Assembly (NCBI GenBank): GCA_014238785.1 | Contig: JABAAL010000005.1 | Location: 1-61,451, forward strand | DNA length: 61,451 bases | Source of the DNA: Phycisphaerales bacterium | GTDB lineage: Bacteria; Planctomycetota; Phycisphaerae; Phycisphaerales; SM1A02 | Direction of reading: 5' to 3' | Shown here: positions 60,901 through 61,451 of the stretch, one piece after another | Layout: each line of letters begins with the position of its first letter | How positions within the stretch are numbered: position 1 is the first letter of the stretch | Notes under the pieces: generated by a model | What the model was told of the DNA's origin: nothing | The model's input: the letters and a program-made list of their open reading frames with translations, nothing else | Database searches by the model: none | Program-made: the position numbers and the translations under genes

Positions 60901-61451
60901 GGGCGGAGCACTTGGCCTTGGGCAATTCAATTACGCACCACCTGTCAAAGCACCAATTGCTTCTGGAGTGAGTTGGGGCGGAGAAGGCTTAAACCTATTT
61001 CCCGATAAAAGCAATCCGGGTAGTTTTGGTGACCACAATGCCTACAGAGGCGCCTATGGGTATGCTCAATCCTTTGAAGATCGAGGACTTGGCACCAACG
61101 GTGCATATGGAAATAACGTCAAGATTGCTGTGTTAGATTGGTCTGCGCATCTACAAGAACAAACCAATGACGCGGGTCTTGATCTTGGTGGCATCCACGA
61201 GGAGCTAACACATGTCATCCTTGAAGGAGAGGCAACCGGTCACGATGAAATTGAATTAGTCTTTGATGAAAATTTGACTGGACCACTCGCTGCATATTCT
61301 GCAGATCACGGTACCGCTGTTCTTGGTGTTATCGGTGCGCAATGGGGACCAAACTCTGCACCAGGCGTCGATATTAACACAAGACTCGAAAATAACTTTG
61401 GCGTCCTTGGCTTGGTACCAGATGCTGAACTGTATTTCTTCCCACTTGCCA
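57965..61451 (+). CDS. Secreted M43 metalloprotease fused to an S8 subtilisin domain, cut by window edge
   Basis: The frame is open from ATG 57965 to the right edge, at least 1162 residues. It has an N-terminal signal sequence (ending near TMDVVA). Residues about 60-180 look like a propeptide. The metzincin zinc motif HEVGHYFGLYHTH is at residue 443, followed by the Met-turn NIMSYAPDP near 517, the M43 (pappalysin/cytophagalysin) pattern. A cysteine-rich, acidic stretch follows (560-800), with the planctomycete motif CCETIMTN...WNAQCA. From about 1030 a subtilisin fold begins: Asp1058 in NNVKIAVLDWSAHLQ, His1115 in SADHGTAVLGVIGAQW, then GVLGLVPDAELYFFPLA. The catalytic serine must lie beyond the edge. 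Two different catalytic classes in one chain is unusual. Confidence 0.9.
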   Translation, partial: MQSRILTRFTIIPVFLFTCLLTMDVVAKERDLAPLLSPDAWQLISRASAYRQGFTPAKVTSQQLEPRTRSAKIPPVKLANSRVKVKFSDNIKIRLDSNDNPYSLSGQIDTAISALVNSLNVTLVPVHSASLETIAKLTSRAELYSNKQQPDLAGIYWIEGDQTSVDYAAQILYTMDEVDWVIYKPYLVRPTGDDSNTTSDDAAQLLTPKPQTRPAPLTQQKPVYGACWFSADDCDGDLSKKDCEDFGGSFLGVDSICNTKQRANTARQFNVPQSQGWCGAAVTPEVQEYRAQMVADGTWDRYRLRNLNNLRGGTQYVKVTIHIVRNSDGSDGIDENIITQCFTDLNDLMTPSTNLVFCQEGLTMYYDCDEYAGCDIAETIELRAIESVPNTLNIYFVPENTPALGEPGICGISTFPGGGSPQGIVVFNGCTTLAAGGNVTFMHEVGHYFGLYHTHETAGGVECVERTNCSFAGDGFCDTAADPNLGLQGNMGNFCTYTGTMLDQCGSGMPYTPPVTNIMSYAPDPCPTQFTTEQFAAMLSTAENERVSHLRNTPCTTTGFDQTICDPIDPPEPGDGDAICCLYEATFTDGGDIGPGCIDTDEDTCLNYNGVYMTAPEDPDFGPCGEDGEFDPCPVDIGPFFEDYNLCGEYDNYISYFSGDCYIDQTAYPQDNRNPNSLGCLDTPAELINGNFVVRTGAPTGGTNTVFAEQTCCETIMTNVPYCAENNWNAQCASYANAYALSGEGCLRVRDNSPNPNACLSAFGPVQGAIRQPLVITSNTGTLIDVTLVNAGPISNFQLEIVRDPYNDPYLSLYFDGTIQTTLLGDNISNLATWIETTAQSFGVNVVAECCAWAGCCEDTPSPPQNCEDALASCEYPSTYLGSLALTSITSTLELNAVFINSNDLSGRCASPLGLPSITRVRPNPSNGTPNFADIGLLTWMTEETIPVPETQILAYPSAETNLTNPEITQLYQLLPWPMGGALGLGQFNYAPPVKAPIASGVSWGGEGLNLFPDKSNPGSFGDHNAYRGAYGYAQSFEDRGLGTNGAYGNNVKIAVLDWSAHLQEQTNDAGLDLGGIHEELTHVILEGEATGHDEIELVFDENLTGPLAAYSADHGTAVLGVIGAQWGPNSAPGVDINTRLENNFGVLGLVPDAELYFFPLA

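Noticed and set aside
1..61451. CRISPR arrays, prophage genes, restriction-modification or toxin-antitoxin systems
   Set aside because: I looked for regularly spaced repeats and for Cas, integrase, capsid, methyltransferase and toxin motifs and found none.

Overview
This looks like the chromosome of a marine, moderately AT-rich planctomycete of the class Phycisphaerae. The clues are a C-terminal dockerin-type repeat on a secreted protein, an H-X9-DG pseudopilin, a C-terminal CxxCGY zinc ribbon on a membrane protein, and CCE/CxxxWxxxCA cysteine motifs in a giant exoprotease. The taxonomic call is inference from protein style, not from a marker search.

Layout. 1-2155: a secreted DUF255/thioredoxin protein (cut by the left edge) and a polytopic membrane protein. 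2440-8977: the distal complex I genes nuoJKLMN as one overlapping minus-strand operon, with no nuoA-I. 9083-10212: pgsA-pgpA, two consecutive steps of phosphatidylglycerol synthesis. 10236-15012: the split glycine decarboxylase gcvPA-gcvPB, divergent from a secreted M28 peptidase. 15263-15678: the RNase P RNA gene rnpB with its terminator. 15709-20482: an oxidoreductase-like protein, an unknown protein, a DUF418 membrane protein, a HAD phosphatase and sucC. 20522-22466: a redoxin, a structured RNA candidate, three small lipoproteins and tRNA-Thr(CGT). 22481-26561: a secreted HEAT-repeat protein with a degenerate receiver-like domain, then a cobalamin riboswitch that heads a two-gene operon (secreted dockerin protein plus pseudopilin). 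26690-31524: the overlapping operon nadE-mutL-moaD-moeA. 31547-36658: an HTH-receiver protein, pckA, tRNA-His, a zinc-ribbon membrane protein, a nitrilase, tRNA-Phe and an MshEN-type protein. 36771-46471: M29 aminopeptidase, a possible nuclease, hflX, the ctp-tsaD-GGQ factor-M20 operon and an FHA-GAF-HD-GYP phosphodiesterase. 46706-57624: rplK-rplA-rplJ-rplL, a strong terminator, then rpoB-rpoC. 57965 to the right edge: a very large secreted protein with an M43 metalloprotease domain followed by the start of an S8 subtilisin domain.

How the genes work together. Most of the window is housekeeping: respiration, lipid synthesis, C1 and central carbon metabolism, NAD and molybdopterin synthesis, mismatch repair, tRNA modification and the transcription/translation core. 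The accessory parts are secreted and surface proteins. The most promising is the B12-riboswitch operon, which suggests a surface or pilus-linked function controlled by cobalamin supply.

Two expression habits recur. Promoters resemble TTGnnn-17-TAnnnT, often TACnnT. Several genes have a -10-like hexamer only 6-10 bases before ATG and no Shine-Dalgarno sequence, which suggests leaderless mRNAs. Operon joints are often 1- or 4-base stop/start overlaps (ATGA, GTGA, TAATG).
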